Made by a program: the position numbers and the translations under genes
The notes under the pieces: model-generated
What the model was told of the DNA's origin: nothing
The model's database searches: none
What the model saw: only the letters and a program-made list of their open reading frames with translations
DNA from: Cerioporus squamosus
Taxonomy: Eukaryota > Basidiomycota > Agaricomycetes > Polyporales > Polyporaceae
Reading direction: 5' to 3'
Assembly (NCBI GenBank): GCA_022592435.1
Contig: JABYQS010000069.1
Span: 1-64,000, forward strand
DNA: 64,000 nucleotides
Part shown: positions 12,193 to 23,772 of the stretch, one piece after another
Position numbering within the stretch: position 1 is the stretch's first letter
How the letters are laid out: every line of letters starts with the position of its first letter

Positions 12193-13468
12193 ATGCTGCG
12201 CTTCGCTAACCTCATCAGCAGAGTTAGACCGTCTCATCGCCAGCTCTCCTACTCTGCTCCTTGTCGAGATGCACAGGGAACGTTGTCGTACAAGGGCCAC
12301 ACCTTCCCGTATATCTGGCTACGGGACTCATGTCAATGCCCTTCCTGTCTGCACCCATCGACGCGGCAGAAACTTCACAGAACCTCCGACATCTCCCCTT
12401 CGATAGAGCCGGAAACCGATGGTGTACGGCTCAGCGAGGAAGACGTGGAGATTACCTGGGCATCTGGCCATCAGTCTCGGTACACTCGCCAGTTCCTGGA
12501 TCGATACGCGTCTCCAGAATCTCTGAAGGCGTTCCACAAGGATGTGTCGCGAGAAGAGTGGTCTCTCAACACGTTGAAAATCTCGAAAGATCTGTTCTTG
12601 CCCTACGAGACGCTCATGACGCCGTCCGGACTGCTCTCGGCAATCACCCAGCTCACACGTTATGGCCTGCTCTTCGTGTCCTCAGTCCCTAATGACAGGA
12701 CGTCGAACGAGGAGTGCGAGCTGCGTCGACTAGGAGAGCGGTTTGGAGAGCTCCGGAATACGTTCTACGGGGAAACTTGGGACGTCAAGAACATCCGGAA
12801 CAGTCGCAACATCGCTTACACGAATGTGGACCTCGGCCTGCACATGGATCTCCTGTACGTGCGCATCGCTTTTCTCAGGGATCACCGGTCCTTATGAGTG
12901 ATATAGGTACTTCCAGCACCCTCCGCGATATCAGATCTTGCACTGTCTCCGCAATCGTGTGGAAGGCGGGACGTCGATCTTCGTCGATGCCGCACATGTC
13001 GCATCCAAGTTACGGGAGGAGGATCCTGAAGCCTTCGAAACGCTTGCATCCACCCCCGTTGCGTTTCACTACGTCAATGATGGGCATCATCTCCACTATT
13101 CTCACCCGACTATCCAACTTTCGCGCTTCCCATCTCCTTCAGGGCAGCATGAGGTCGAGTTCATCAACTACTCCCCGCCATTCCAAGCACCGCTTGCAGT
13201 CGATACTCCTCCCTCGTTCTACCCCGCTTTAGCGAAGTTTGCCAAGATGCTGGAGGACCCCGCTGTGCGGTTCGAGTATCTGCTGCGGGAGGGCGATGCG
13301 GTACTGTTCGACAATCGGCGCGTCTTGCATGCGAGGACTGCGTTCACCGAACGGGAGGCGGAGAGCAATGAGGAGGAAACGAATCGGTGGCTGAAGGGAT
13401 GTTACCTCGAAGCTGACGCGGTGCTGGACCGGGGCAGGGTGCTCAGGACACAGCTTGAGAAGGCGTAA
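12193..13468 (+). CDS. Gamma-butyrobetaine dioxygenase-like protein
   Basis: Two exons, 12193-12854 and 12907-13468, are joined by a 52-base intron (GTACGT..TAG) and give 407 residues. The N-terminal domain has the Cys cluster WLRDSCQCPSCLHPSTRQ (about residues 36-53), which matches the zinc-binding N domain of gamma-butyrobetaine and trimethyllysine hydroxylases. The TauD-type catalytic domain follows, with the iron-binding H-x-D in LHMDLLYFQHPP at the exon junction and the distal His in VLHARTAF. These enzymes use Fe(II), 2-oxoglutarate and O2; this one most likely hydroxylates gamma-butyrobetaine to carnitine. Trimethyllysine dioxygenase is the alternative. The N terminus is Arg-rich and may be a mitochondrial presequence. 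Lengths of 380-420 residues are usual for the family. Confidence 0.85.
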
Positions 13469-14399
13469 CTCGCTCTGGGTCGACAACTCGAGGTCAGTTG
13501 CGGGTATATGCTGGGCGTTGCAACTTCCCGGAATTGTCCGTCGGAGTTAGCCATGTGCAAGGGCCGGTTGGAGGTTCGTGGCAGATTTGCGCGCTCATGC
13601 TCTGCACAAGAGTCGACAACTGTTGATGATCGTTCCTACATTGAATGCCCGTGTGTAACTTGTACACAGTCGGGCTGGAAACTTACCGATATCTCCGGTT
13701 CCGTTGTTTTCCCGCAAAGGTGAGTCCATCGCGCACCGTGGACGCAAACTACTACTGACAATCCAGTCAGTCCATGCATCGTTGTACTACTTCCACACAC
13801 AAGAGTTGCGATGCAATCGTAGAACTTTCCGCATGACAAGATGGAGAGGCTCGGTGTCCTTGAGTGATCTCCGTGCGGTTGTTCCGCTCGCAGAGGCATT
13901 CCCATGCGTGTGGCCGTAGCTAATACACTCGTCATCTCACCGCACAGAGTAAGGGTTCCCGACCATGAGGATCGTGGCGGCGTGAGGCGCGACCTGCCCA
14001 CGGCCAATCTCAAGGTACGCTTATGATAGCGTCGGCTTACTAGTACTGACTTGACCTATCTCTCTAGGGTAGAATCTGTACTTGAGTCGTGGGTCCGCGC
14101 GCTTCCACGCTCGTAGGAACTGTCATCCTCCGTCCGGTACGGAGGGCCATACGTGAGTGCGCGGTGCCGCCAAGTGGGTAATGCGCCGCCTTGGAGCTCG
14201 TCTGGCGCGTGGTTGTGGGCGCACGACAACTAGCTTAACGTTCAGTGCATCGGGCATAGTTGGTGAGGGGTTCTCAATCCTCCGCTTCGTCTCACAAGAA
14301 CAAGCAGCAGAGAGTATAAGAGCAGGCACCCGCGCCTTGGGATCGATACCACGCCTCCGCAATTCGCGGCGCAATCGCTCAGGTCCCCACTCTACTGCA
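13469..14399. other. Intergenic, nothing recognised but a TATA-like site
   Basis: About 0.9 kb without a supported gene. Short overlapping ORFs have no recognisable content. It contains the promoter of the first protease gene; a TATAAGAG site lies at about 14315, roughly 85 bases before the ATG. Confidence 0.6.
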
Positions 14400-16216
14400 A
14401 TGTTCTGCTCTCTACGATTTTCTGCGTTCCTTGCCGTTTTGGTGAATGTACTCACGTTGCCAGGAGAGGCGGTTGTGATCCGCAAGACATCCCCTGTGAC
14501 CCTTCCTTTTGCACGGCGGCTCAACCTCACGGGCACGGCCAACCTCCTACAGCACGATCAGGCTCGTGCAAAAGCGTTGAAGGCAGGAGCGATGACCAGT
14601 CCTGGCAAGTTGCGCAAAACTCCAATTATCGACGTTCCAGCTACGAATCAACTTGCGGAATACGTAACCACGGTCAGTTTCTTTCCCTGGTTTCGAACAT
14701 CTTTTGCTCACGATCTCCTGGAGGTCGGCGTCGGCAGTCCCCCGACGGAGTGTGCGTGCTTAAGTGAGGCTAGCTGAAGCCATCCGCTTACGTTGCAACA
14801 GACTTGCTCCTGATCGACACTGGAAGTTCGAACACATGGGTTGGCGCAGGCAAGCCTTTCGTTCAGACAAGCACGACGGTAAATACTGGAGACCGAGTGG
14901 TGCGTCCAATGTATCTTTGACTGTGGTCGCGGGCCTTGATTGCCATATCCCTGCAGGATGTCGTGTACGGGTCTGGGTTTGTCACTGGTGAGAGAGATTG
15001 CGGTGCAGGTCAACGTGGAAAGAAACCTTCTCACGTAACACGCAGGCGAACAATTCCTCGATCAAGTGACTCTTGCACCCAATCTCGTCATCCAGAATCA
15101 GTCCCTTGGCGCTGCGATAGAGGACGCCGGCTTCGACGGGGTCGACGGCATCATCGGGTTTGTCGTCTCAAGGCGGCTCTGCGCACGTGCTACTATGTGA
15201 TCTGACTTTCTCTGCAGCATTGGACCTGTAGACTTGACCTGCGGTAAGTATCCCTTACCCTCGGTGAACAACTGACACCGATACTTACGCATGTGTCAAT
15301 GACTTGAATGTGCCGCAGGTACCCTCTTTCCCGATGACAGCGAATGCATTCCGACGGTCACGGATAATGCCTTTGCGCAGGGACTCATCGATGCACACCA
15401 GATTGGTATCTCCTTCGAACCCACCGACTCGATTGAGATCACGAATGGCGAGTTGAGCTTTGGCGGAGTTGACGAAAGCAAGTTCACGGGGCCCTTGACC
15501 TTCGTGTGCGTTGCTCCAAACATGTTATGATTCATGATTGACTCGAGTACACAGACCCATCACCTCGACCCCTCCTGCTAGCATGTTCGTTGGAATCGAT
15601 CAATCTGTGACTTACGGTGTGGCCAACACTCCGATTCTCCCTTTGAGCGCTGGCATCACAGACACCGGGACCACTCTCCTCCTGTTTGCGACCGGTAAAG
15701 TCCTCACCTTCTCACGTACTCGTCGTGCTCATCCATGTTGCCAGACGCCTTCAACGCATATCTGGCTATCACCGGCGCCGTATTCGATGTCGAGACCGGC
15801 CTCTTCAGGCTTACGCCCGACCAGTTTGCGAAGCTCGAGAGTCTATTCTTCCACATCGGAGACGTCAGTCCCTGCTCCGCTTTCGTCTTCCACGTTCTCT
15901 AGTTTACCGAGGATTCCCCCAGATCACTTTGGAGTTCACACCCAACGCTCAGATCTTCCCGCGTGTGGTGAGTATTCCACCCATGCTAGCCATGTCGGAA
16001 GTTGACTTCGGATGTGCGTGCCAGCTCAACACCGCGATCGGCGGCTCTCCGGATTTCGTGTACCTCATCACCAACGATCTCGGCTCCAACAGCCGCGAGG
16101 GGTTCGACTTCGTCAATGGCATGGTCTTCTTGGAAAGATTCTACTATGTCTTCGACGCTGCGAACAGCCAGGTCGGCTTTGCGACCACGCCGTTCACGAA
16201 CGCAACCACGAACTAA
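14400..16216 (+). CDS. Aspartic protease 1 (pepsin A1 family, polyporopepsin-like)
   Basis: Eleven exons by hand: 14400-14672, 14724-14751, 14802-14899, 14957-14987, 15046-15157, 15218-15243, 15319-15505, 15555-15694, 15745-15863, 15923-15967 and 16025-16216, giving 416 residues with all phases agreeing. A hydrophobic signal peptide (about residues 1-23) is followed by a propeptide with LPFARRLNLTG. The first catalytic site is LLIDTGSSNTWVG and the second is GITDTGTTLL. The flap region has VVYGSGFVTG and the C terminus has the expected FYYVFDAANSQVGFATT. It should be a secreted acid endopeptidase. It is the most diverged of the three plus-strand copies, as seen in the pro-region and around DSIEITNG. 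A TATAAGAG box lies about 85 bases before the start. Confidence 0.88.
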
Positions 16217-17100
16217 TGATAATTCATTAAACTGATCGCTTCTACTGCACTCAGAAGTGGCTGTAGACGGAAGCGCGCTATATATGGGATACTTGAATTA
16301 TCAACGAATTCTCGTGCGTGCAATACGTACTCGGTGGTGTTAGCAATCGCATCTCTGAGACTTCGTACAAGCACGTCATTCGGACCTGTACTCACTCGGT
16401 GCGTCCCGTATGATGGATTGAATTGAATCGATACTCATTTTCAGCTGTCGGTACATCTTGTCTGTATTGCGTGAAGAGGTATGTTTCTCATCCTCTCTAG
16501 GTCGTGCGAGTCTGATTGTACTTCTCAGGACGGCTCGGCTCTCACACGCGTGATGTCATGTTTCAGAAAAGGCTTCTGATTGTTCCCGTCGCAGAGCTCT
16601 CTGCATCCGTATCCTTCTACACGTCGCTCACTGAGATCGATTCGCCCGGTATGTCTCCCAACCAATCTCAGAGGGTCTGCAAGGCTTCTATGCCAACCAA
16701 GTTTACCAGGCATGAGAACTTCCGTCGCATTGGGCCAGGGGCAATCCAGAGCCCTGAGCTGTCCTCCAGTAGGACCTTACGCATGAGCAATCCGGCAGAC
16801 AGTGCTCTATCGACCTGGCTGCGCAATGCCGCCGATAGTTCGATCTACAGCATGTAGGTTAGGAAGGCTCTCGGACTCAATATTCACTCACCAGAGCACT
16901 GGCAGCATCCCCATAGCATGAGCTCGCCACCAGCTCTCACGAACAGGCTCCGCGAACCGCTATATGAGCCTCCTCGGGAGAATCTGCCGCACTAGGTTCA
17001 CCCTCGGGCGTAATCTCCGTGTCCTCGAGCATTTCCCTCAGTCGAGCCCCGTCCAGCCATCCCTGCCCCTGCCCGTTTCGACACACTCCACATAGGCAAG
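16217..17100. repeat. Inter-protease spacer, unit A of a tandem duplication
   Basis: This spacer is clearly related to 18961-19813. Shared blocks include GTCGTGCGAGTCTGAT, GATGTCATG, CGCGAACCGCTATATGA and CACCCTCGGGCGTAATCTCC, in the same order and at similar spacing. No gene is seen. The TATATGA element at about 16961 sits roughly 140 bases before the ATG of protease 2. Confidence 0.75.
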
Positions 17101-18960
17101 ATGCTCGCTGGTCTCCGCTTACTCTCCGCCCTTGTCCTCGTCATTTCCTTGTCCGCACAGGCGGATGCCCTCTTAATTCGTAGGGATGCTGCGACAATCA
17201 CTCTGCCCTTTGCGCGGCGGGTGAATGCCACAGGTGCCGCGAAGCTGCTCAAGATAGACCAGGCACGTGCGAAAGCACTCAAGTCACGCGCGAACAAGGG
17301 TACTTCGGGGAGTCCCAGGCTGAGCGCTATCTCCAATGTTCCCGCATCGAACCAGGCTGTCGATTATACTACCACTGTGCGTATACATACGCCCTTTAGT
17401 CTATTCGGACTACTGATTGATACCTGGGCGTATCGCAGGTCACCGTTGGCAACCAACAATGTACGAATCCCCTCCGTCGTCTATGTATCCTCATTGTGCT
17501 GACGTCAGTTTACAGTCGAGCTCCTCATCGACACAGGAAGCTCAAACACATGGGTTGGATCACGCGGAGACTTCGAGGGAAGTAGCAATACTCAAGATAC
17601 GGGAAACCTGGTGGTAAGCATTGACTGTTGCGAAGGCATGTGGACTAGAGACGCTGACGGCCTGCACAGGAAGTCGTATACGGGTCGGGATTTGTCCTCG
17701 GTATGGAGCCTTTATGTGTCCTGGCTGATGTTGAGGCAAGCTGAACAGACTGAACGGTTGTGCAGGCGAGCAAGTGATAGATGACCTTACGCTCGGACCT
17801 GATTTAACGATCAAGAACCAATCCTTCGGCGTTGCTCTGCTCTCTCAAGGATTCGACGATGTCGACGGTATCATTGGGTGCGATTGTTGCATCCCCAGGA
17901 AGGACTTAGCATGCCTTTAACCTCCTTCATACTCTAGCATCGGACCTGTAGATCTTACCGCCGGTACGCCCCGCTGAGCAGCATCCCAATTCGCACATCA
18001 CAACTGATATCACCCCCCAGACACCCTCATCGGGCCGGACGAGGACGACACCGTTCCGACGGTCACCGACAACGCGTTCAGCCAGGGTCTCATCGACGCA
18101 CACGAGGTCGCTATTTCCTTCCAGCCGACCACCTCCGTGGGCAACCAGAACGGCGAGCTCACCTTTGGCGGCGTCGACCCCAGCAAGTTCACCGGGCCTT
18201 TGAACTTCGTGTCTGTATCTTTCTCAGCCTCCCAGTACGCGTGCTGTCTGACATCCCATTCGCGTCTTATTGGAACAGACCGATCACCTCCACATCGCCT
18301 GCGAACGAGTTCGTCGGCATCGACCAGACCATCACATATGGCTCTGCCGATGGCACTACTGTCCTGCCTGCAACCTCCGGCATCACCGACACTGGTACCA
18401 CCCTCACTCTCCTCGCTACTGGTATGTTACAGAGACATCAGGACGATTCCAACACCCAGTTACCGGCGTCGTTCGTCCACAGATGCCTTCAACACCTATC
18501 AGAACCTCACGGGAGCTGTCCCCGACGAGAACACGGGTCTTTTGCGCCTGACCCCAGACCAATTCGCGAACCTCCAGAGTCTGTTCTTTACCATCGGCGA
18601 CGTGAGTTCTTTCCGCTCTTCCTCCACATCCATCCCTCGCCACTGACCACACCCTCTTCGCAGAACACACTCGAGTTCACGCCGAACGCCCAGATCTGGC
18701 CCCGCGCCGTAAGTCCTGTAGTTGTTCGCCTTCTTGGCCTGCAGTGTCTGAAGGGGGTGGGATCGTAGCTCAACACCCTCATTGGCGGTACACCCGACTT
18801 CGTTTACCTGATCGTTAACGACCTCGGCAGCCTCAGCGGCGAGGGCCTGGACTTCATCGACGGCATGACCTTCCTGGAGCGGTTCTACTATGTCTTCGAC
18901 ATTGCGAACAGCCAGGTCGGCTTTGCGACCACTCCATTCACGGATGCCACCACGAATTGA
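17101..18960 (+). CDS. Aspartic protease 2 (pepsin A1 family, polyporopepsin-like)
   Basis: Eleven exons: 17101-17376, 17439-17460, 17516-17613, 17670-17700, 17766-17877, 17938-17963, 18021-18210, 18279-18421, 18483-18601, 18664-18708 and 18769-18960, giving 417 residues. A signal peptide covers about residues 1-22, then a propeptide with LPFARRVNATGAAKLLKIDQ. Both active sites are intact (LLIDTGSSNTWVG and GITDTGTTLT), as is VVYGSGFVLG. The intron positions and phases are the same as in protease 1 and protease 3. Sequence similarity to protease 3 is high in both exons and flanks, so the two arose by a recent tandem duplication. It is predicted to be a secreted acid protease. Confidence 0.88.
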
Positions 18961-19813
18961 GGGAGTCATAGGAGCTACGATAGACAGCAGCACGCTGTAT
19001 ATGGGACAGTTGTGTCATGAACGAAATTTGCTTTGTGCGACGCGTTATCGGGGGTGTTCCAGCTCCAGGTCGACGCTACCTATAAGCACGTCATATGTAC
19101 TTGTGCTCAACTCGGTGCGTCCGGTACTGTGGACTGAATCGATAACCAGTCTCAGCTATCGGAAACGCCAGTCCGCTTTGCATGGCGAGTTGTGTTTCTC
19201 ATCTTATCCGGGGTCGTGCGAGTCTGATAACACTTCTCAGGAACGGCTCGGCACTCACATCCATGATGTCATGAATTCAGCAAGAACAGCCGAGTACATC
19301 CGTGTCAGAGGTATCTGCATCCTGATGCCTTCTACACGTCGCGTACTGGGATCTATTCATCCGGTATGTCTCCCCCACCATTTTCTAGTTGTCTGCAGCC
19401 ATCCAAGTTTACCACACTTGGGAATTGCCGTCGCATTGGTCCAGGGGAAATCCCGACTCCTAAACTGTCCTCCAGTGAGACGTCATGCAAGGACGAATGC
19501 GTAGGACGCTGCCATCATCAACATCGCTGCCCAATACCGCCGATAGCTTGATCCTCGGCATGCAGGTCAGGAAGGCTCTCGGACGCATTGTTCCCTCACT
19601 TAAGCAGCATCCCAATATACTGAACGCGTCACTGCTCTCACGTACAAGCCCCGCGAACCGCTATATGAACCTGCTCGAGGAATACCGCCGCACTACGTTC
19701 ACCCTCGGGCGTAATCTCCGTGTCCTCGAGCAAGGCTTCCCTCAGTCGAGCCCCGTCTAGCCACCGTCTTTGCCCTGCCCCTGCGTCCTCGTTCGACACT
19801 TCACGCTCGCACG
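18961..19813. repeat. Inter-protease spacer, unit B of a tandem duplication
   Basis: This is the counterpart of 16217-17100, with the same ordered blocks and a TATATGA element at about 19662. No gene is seen. Together with the protease exons it defines a repeat unit of roughly 2.7 kb. Confidence 0.75.
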
Positions 19814-21682
19814 ATGCTCGCTAGTCTTCGCCTTCTCTCCGCCCTTGTTCTTGCCGTCACCTTGTCCGCCTACTCGGATGCCCTCCTGGTTCGTCGAGAG
19901 GCTGCGCCAATCACTCTGCCGTTCGCGCGGCGGGTGAATGCCACAGGTGCCGCGAAGCTGCTCAAGATAGACCAGGCCCGTGCGAAAGCACTGAAGTCAC
20001 GCGCGAAGCTGGGTCCCTCGCTCATCAAGCAGAGCGCTATCTCCAATGTCCCCGCGTCGAACCAGGCTGTCGACTACACTACCACTGTGCGTATTAAGGT
20101 CGGCCTTCGTCTCCTCCTCCTCCTACTCACTGAGGCTTGCGTGAATGGCAGATATCCGTTGGGAATCCGCCGCAGCAATGTAGGGATCTCGCCAGTAGTC
20201 TATGTATCTTCATCGCTGACCGCAGTTGCAGTTAACCTCCTCATCGACACTGGAAGCTCGAACACCTGGGTTGGCGCGCAAACTCTGACCAACCCTTTCT
20301 TGGGAACAGGCACTACTAAACCAACAGGAAACCTAGTGGTATGCATTAACCGTTACGATCGCGTAAGGAGGGAATACGCTGATGGCCTGCACAGTCCGTC
20401 ACGTATGGCTCGGGATTCGTCATCGGTACGGGTCTTGCAGTGTTCCTACCATGTCTACATTCGAGGCCGATGTACTAACGGCTGTGCAGGCCAGCAAGTT
20501 GTAGATGACATCACCCTCGGACCCGGACTGACGATCAAGAATCAATCATTCGGCGTTGCTCTGCTTTCCGAAGGATTCGACGACGTCGACGGTATCATTG
20601 GGTGCGCTCTTACGCAACCCCCGTGCGTTCTCAGAACGTTATTGACCCTCCTTCGCACTGTAGCATTGGACCTGCCGACCTCACCAGCGGTACATGTCGC
20701 TAAAAGCATTTCAATTCGCGCTGCACAACTGAGACCATCTCCCAGGAACCCTCATCCCCAACGTTGACGCAACCGTCCCGACGGTTACCGACAACGCGTT
20801 CAGCCAGGGTCTCATCGACGCACACGAGATTGCTATCTCCTTTGAGCCCACCACCAGCGTCGGCAACCAGAACGGCGAGCTGACCTTTGGCGGCGTCGAC
20901 CCCAGCAAGTTTACCGGCCCCTTGAACTTCGTGTCGGTATCTCATGCCGGGATTCTGCCGCCCGCGCTGACTTCCCTTCCATACCTACAGCCCGATCACC
21001 TCCACGTCGCCCGCGAACGAGTTCGTCGGCATCGACCAGACCATCACCTATGGCTCTGCCGATGGCACCACTGTCCTGCCTGCGACCTCCGGCATCACCG
21101 ATACGGGCACCACCCTCACTCTGCTCGCTACCGGTATGTTACAGAGACGTCGGAACAACCGCCACACGTAGTTATCCTTTACCCGCTTCTACAGATGCCT
21201 TCAACACCTACCAGACCCTCACGGGGGCCGTCCCGACGAGAACACTGGTCTCCTGCGCCTGACTCCAGACCAATTCGCGAGCCTCCAGAGCCTGTTCTTC
21301 ACCATCGGCGATGTGAGTCCATTCGCCCTCCCTTTCATGCCCCGGCGTCCCATTGGAAACTCACAGGCGTGCCCTCCGAGCAGAACACGTTCGAGTTCAC
21401 GCCAAACGCCCAGATCTGGCCCCGCGCGGTACGTCCTATGGATATGCCCATCTTGGCCTGGAATGTCCTAAATGCATCATGCTCATATAGCTCAACACCC
21501 TCATCGGTGGTACATCCGACTTCGTCTACCTGATCGTTAACGACCTCGGCAGTCTCAGCGGCGAGGGCCTGGACTTCATCGACGGCATGACCTTCCTGGA
21601 GCGGTTCTACTACGTCTTTGACATCGCAAACAGCCGGGTCGGCTTTGCGACCACACAGTTCACGGATGCCACCACCAACTGA
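19814..21682 (+). pseudogene. Aspartic protease 3, frameshifted copy
   Basis: Exons match protease 2: 19814-20086, 20152-20179, 20232-20338, 20395-20425, 20490-20601, 20664-20689, 20746-20932, 20991-21133, 21195-21312, 21384-21428 and 21491-21682. Exon 9 is 118 bases against 119 in proteases 1, 2 and 4. Protease 2 has four C at the matching GTCCCCGACGAG, while this copy has three near 21231-21233. The frame then meets TGA at 21260-21262, about 10 codons on. Both catalytic aspartates (DTGSSNTW, DTGTTLT) come before the break, but about 105 C-terminal residues are lost from the main frame. Exons 10 and 11 remain free of other damage, so the break is recent or a sequencing error in a C run. Confidence 0.8.
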
Positions 21683-21959
21683 ACGAACCAGGCTGGAATA
21701 GATCTTTTTTTTTCTTTTACTTTAAGTCGAGTAGATCAAAGTCCTCAGTGACTGTACTGTACCAGGGTGCTTCGATATGTTGCCACAGTCAATGCAGTCA
21801 GTACTGCGAGTGCATGAATTTGTCAGCATTACTCGATTCATGGTATGCCGTACCTTCAATGGCTTCCAGCACACACTGCGAGGCCGCCAGGGTGATGATA
21901 TTACAACATCCTAAACATTGAAGAAGACCATAAAATGTAAGTATCCTCAAGCAAGCAAA

Positions 21960-22030
21960 TGCATTAAGGGGGAATCGAACCCCCGGCGGGTCGATGGCAA
22001 CGACCCAGGTTACCACTACCCCATTAATGC
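21960..22030 (-). tRNA. tRNA-Gly (anticodon GCC)
   Basis: The reverse complement of 21961-22030 folds as a 70-base cloverleaf. The acceptor stem is GCATTAA/TTAATGC and the D arm GGGT-AGTGGTA-ACCT. The anticodon stem GGTCG/CGACC has loop TTGCCAT with anticodon GCC. A four-base variable loop follows, and the T arm is GGGGG-TTCGATT-CCCCC. The discriminator is A (21960). There is no intron. A TTTT run lies about 25 bases downstream. Confidence 0.92.
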
Positions 22031-22153
22031 GTTGATTCTTGCTGGTTATGTACTTTGTTATGACTTTTGGCGCATTTTGACGAAGCTATGTACTAGTACA
22101 TGATAGCAACGGTACTACTAGTACTACATAGTACTGTGGCCAAACGTCTATCC

Positions 22154-23481
22154 CTAGTCCTTCGACCGTCCTACCACCAGGTCTATGTTCTCCTTCTCTG
22201 TCTCTTGTACATCTTCCGGCTCCTTGCGCTCACGCTTCTCGCGGTCCTCCCTTTCAGCCTCGCTCTCCTTCCACCTCCGCTCGTCATAGTCCTCCGCAAT
22301 CTTGCTGATCTCTCTCCGAATGTTCTTCGCCTCGCTCACGAGATCCATCCATCTATCAATATCAAGTCCCCGCGACTTGTAAAGTGCTTCACGACGTGCC
22401 GAGACGGAGTGGTGCAGGATCGACGAGTAGGATACCTCGCGTCCGCGGTATAGAAACCTGTTTGCCACAGGGTACGTGAGCCTTGATACGTGCCGTCCAG
22501 CAGAGAAACACGCACCAGAGGTAGCCGAGGATGACCATAGACAGCCCAGAGAGGTACGTGATCGGCTCCATGACGTCCCACCCGTAGTCCCAGAACGTCA
22601 GTCGCGCGACCGCACCCCAGTACACGACAAGGATGCCAAAGCCGCCAAGGGCCATCCTGCGTGCGCCCCGGTGCGCCTCGTCGTCGCACGCGGCTTTCAG
22701 GGCCTCCATGCGCGCGAGCTCCTCCTCAACGATCGCGAGCCGGCGCCGCAGAAAGCGCGTGCGGTCCTCGAACGAGGGCACCTCGACGGCGATGGTCGTG
22801 TGCGGCTCGTCCTGGCCCGGGTCCGTGATGCAGACGGTGAACTCGCGCGTGCGGGCGGCGTCGCGGATGAAGTCCTGCACGTCGGTCGAGTCGGACCACT
22901 GGATCGTGCGCCCGTGCGGGGTATGGCTCCGGAACGATATGGACGGTGTGGCAGGCGCGAGAGAGGCGAGTATGAGCCTGCTGACGTGCGAGAGCGGCTG
23001 AGATGGGTGTAGAAGGAAGACTGTGGGCGGTGGTGTCCGTGCAGGGTCTTCTCCATGTCTCCGTGCGTGTCCCAGCGGCATGATGAGCTTGAAGAGATGT
23101 GACGCGGTGGGTGATAGTTTCCCTGGGGCTAGGTTGGGACAGGGCGTCCATGCATAGGTTCAGATACGCACCTTTGCCCTCCGTGACTGTGTCAAAGTCT
23201 TCGGTCGTCACCTCTGCACCGTCTCCTGGGTTCTTGTCCGCTGCGCCCTTCTTCCATGTCTCCTCCCTAGATGCTTCGGCAAGAAACCGCGCATGTCCCA
23301 CATTGGTGTTCTCGACCTCTTGAGGGGTTGTTGATAGATGTCTGAATCTCGTGTTCACGACCTCTGACGAGTGTCGACTGCATCCACGTCTAAGTCCGAT
23401 GGTCGCAGAAAGAGGTGGCTGTATGCGGTTGATCAGAAATGACCTGCTGCAAACGTTCAAGAGAGCAGTGCCCAAGGCCAT
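22154..23481 (-). CDS. Mitochondrial calcium uniporter (MCU family)
   Basis: Three exons on minus, 23481-23172, 23122-22516 and 22457-22154, give 406 residues in phase. The first roughly 55 residues are Arg- and Ser-rich without many acids, fitting a mitochondrial presequence. Exon 2 opens with KLSPTASHLFKLIMPL, typical of the matrix domain. A coiled coil (RRLAIVEEELARMEAL) leads to the first membrane segment, the selectivity-filter motif WDVMEPITYLSG (canonical WDIMEP; Val for Ile), and the second membrane segment ending in GYLWFLYRGREVSY across the last junction. The tail is charged and helical. The protein forms the inner-membrane calcium channel. No partner subunit (MICU, EMRE) is seen nearby. 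Confidence 0.88.
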
Positions 23482-23772
23482 GGAGGAAGGGATACAAAGA
23501 GGAGGAAATGCATGTCGTGCGACTTGGGTGTGGACGTAGGTTGATGAGAGGCGGAGGCGATAATGACGTAGGTGCCTGACGGCGCTTCCACTGCCTAATC
23601 AGGTCTTCTTCACGCCTCCTGGTTGCAGTAGAGTCGTTCGCGCAGCCTTACGCAACTACTGGACTCCGTAACACCTCGTGAAAACAGTATCTAGCCAGGT
23701 TACTGAGATGCCCAAGCGAGAGTACCGTATAGATGCGTGGTATATACATCGCGCCAACAAAATAGCAATAAC

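Noticed and set aside
20221..20231. Acceptor at 20225 for protease 3 exon 3
   Set aside because: Also in frame but adds two residues absent from proteases 1 and 2; the acceptor at 20231 gives the family sequence NLLIDTG.
22476..23012. Plus-strand ORF of 178 codons
   Set aside because: Antisense to MCU exon 2, no motif.
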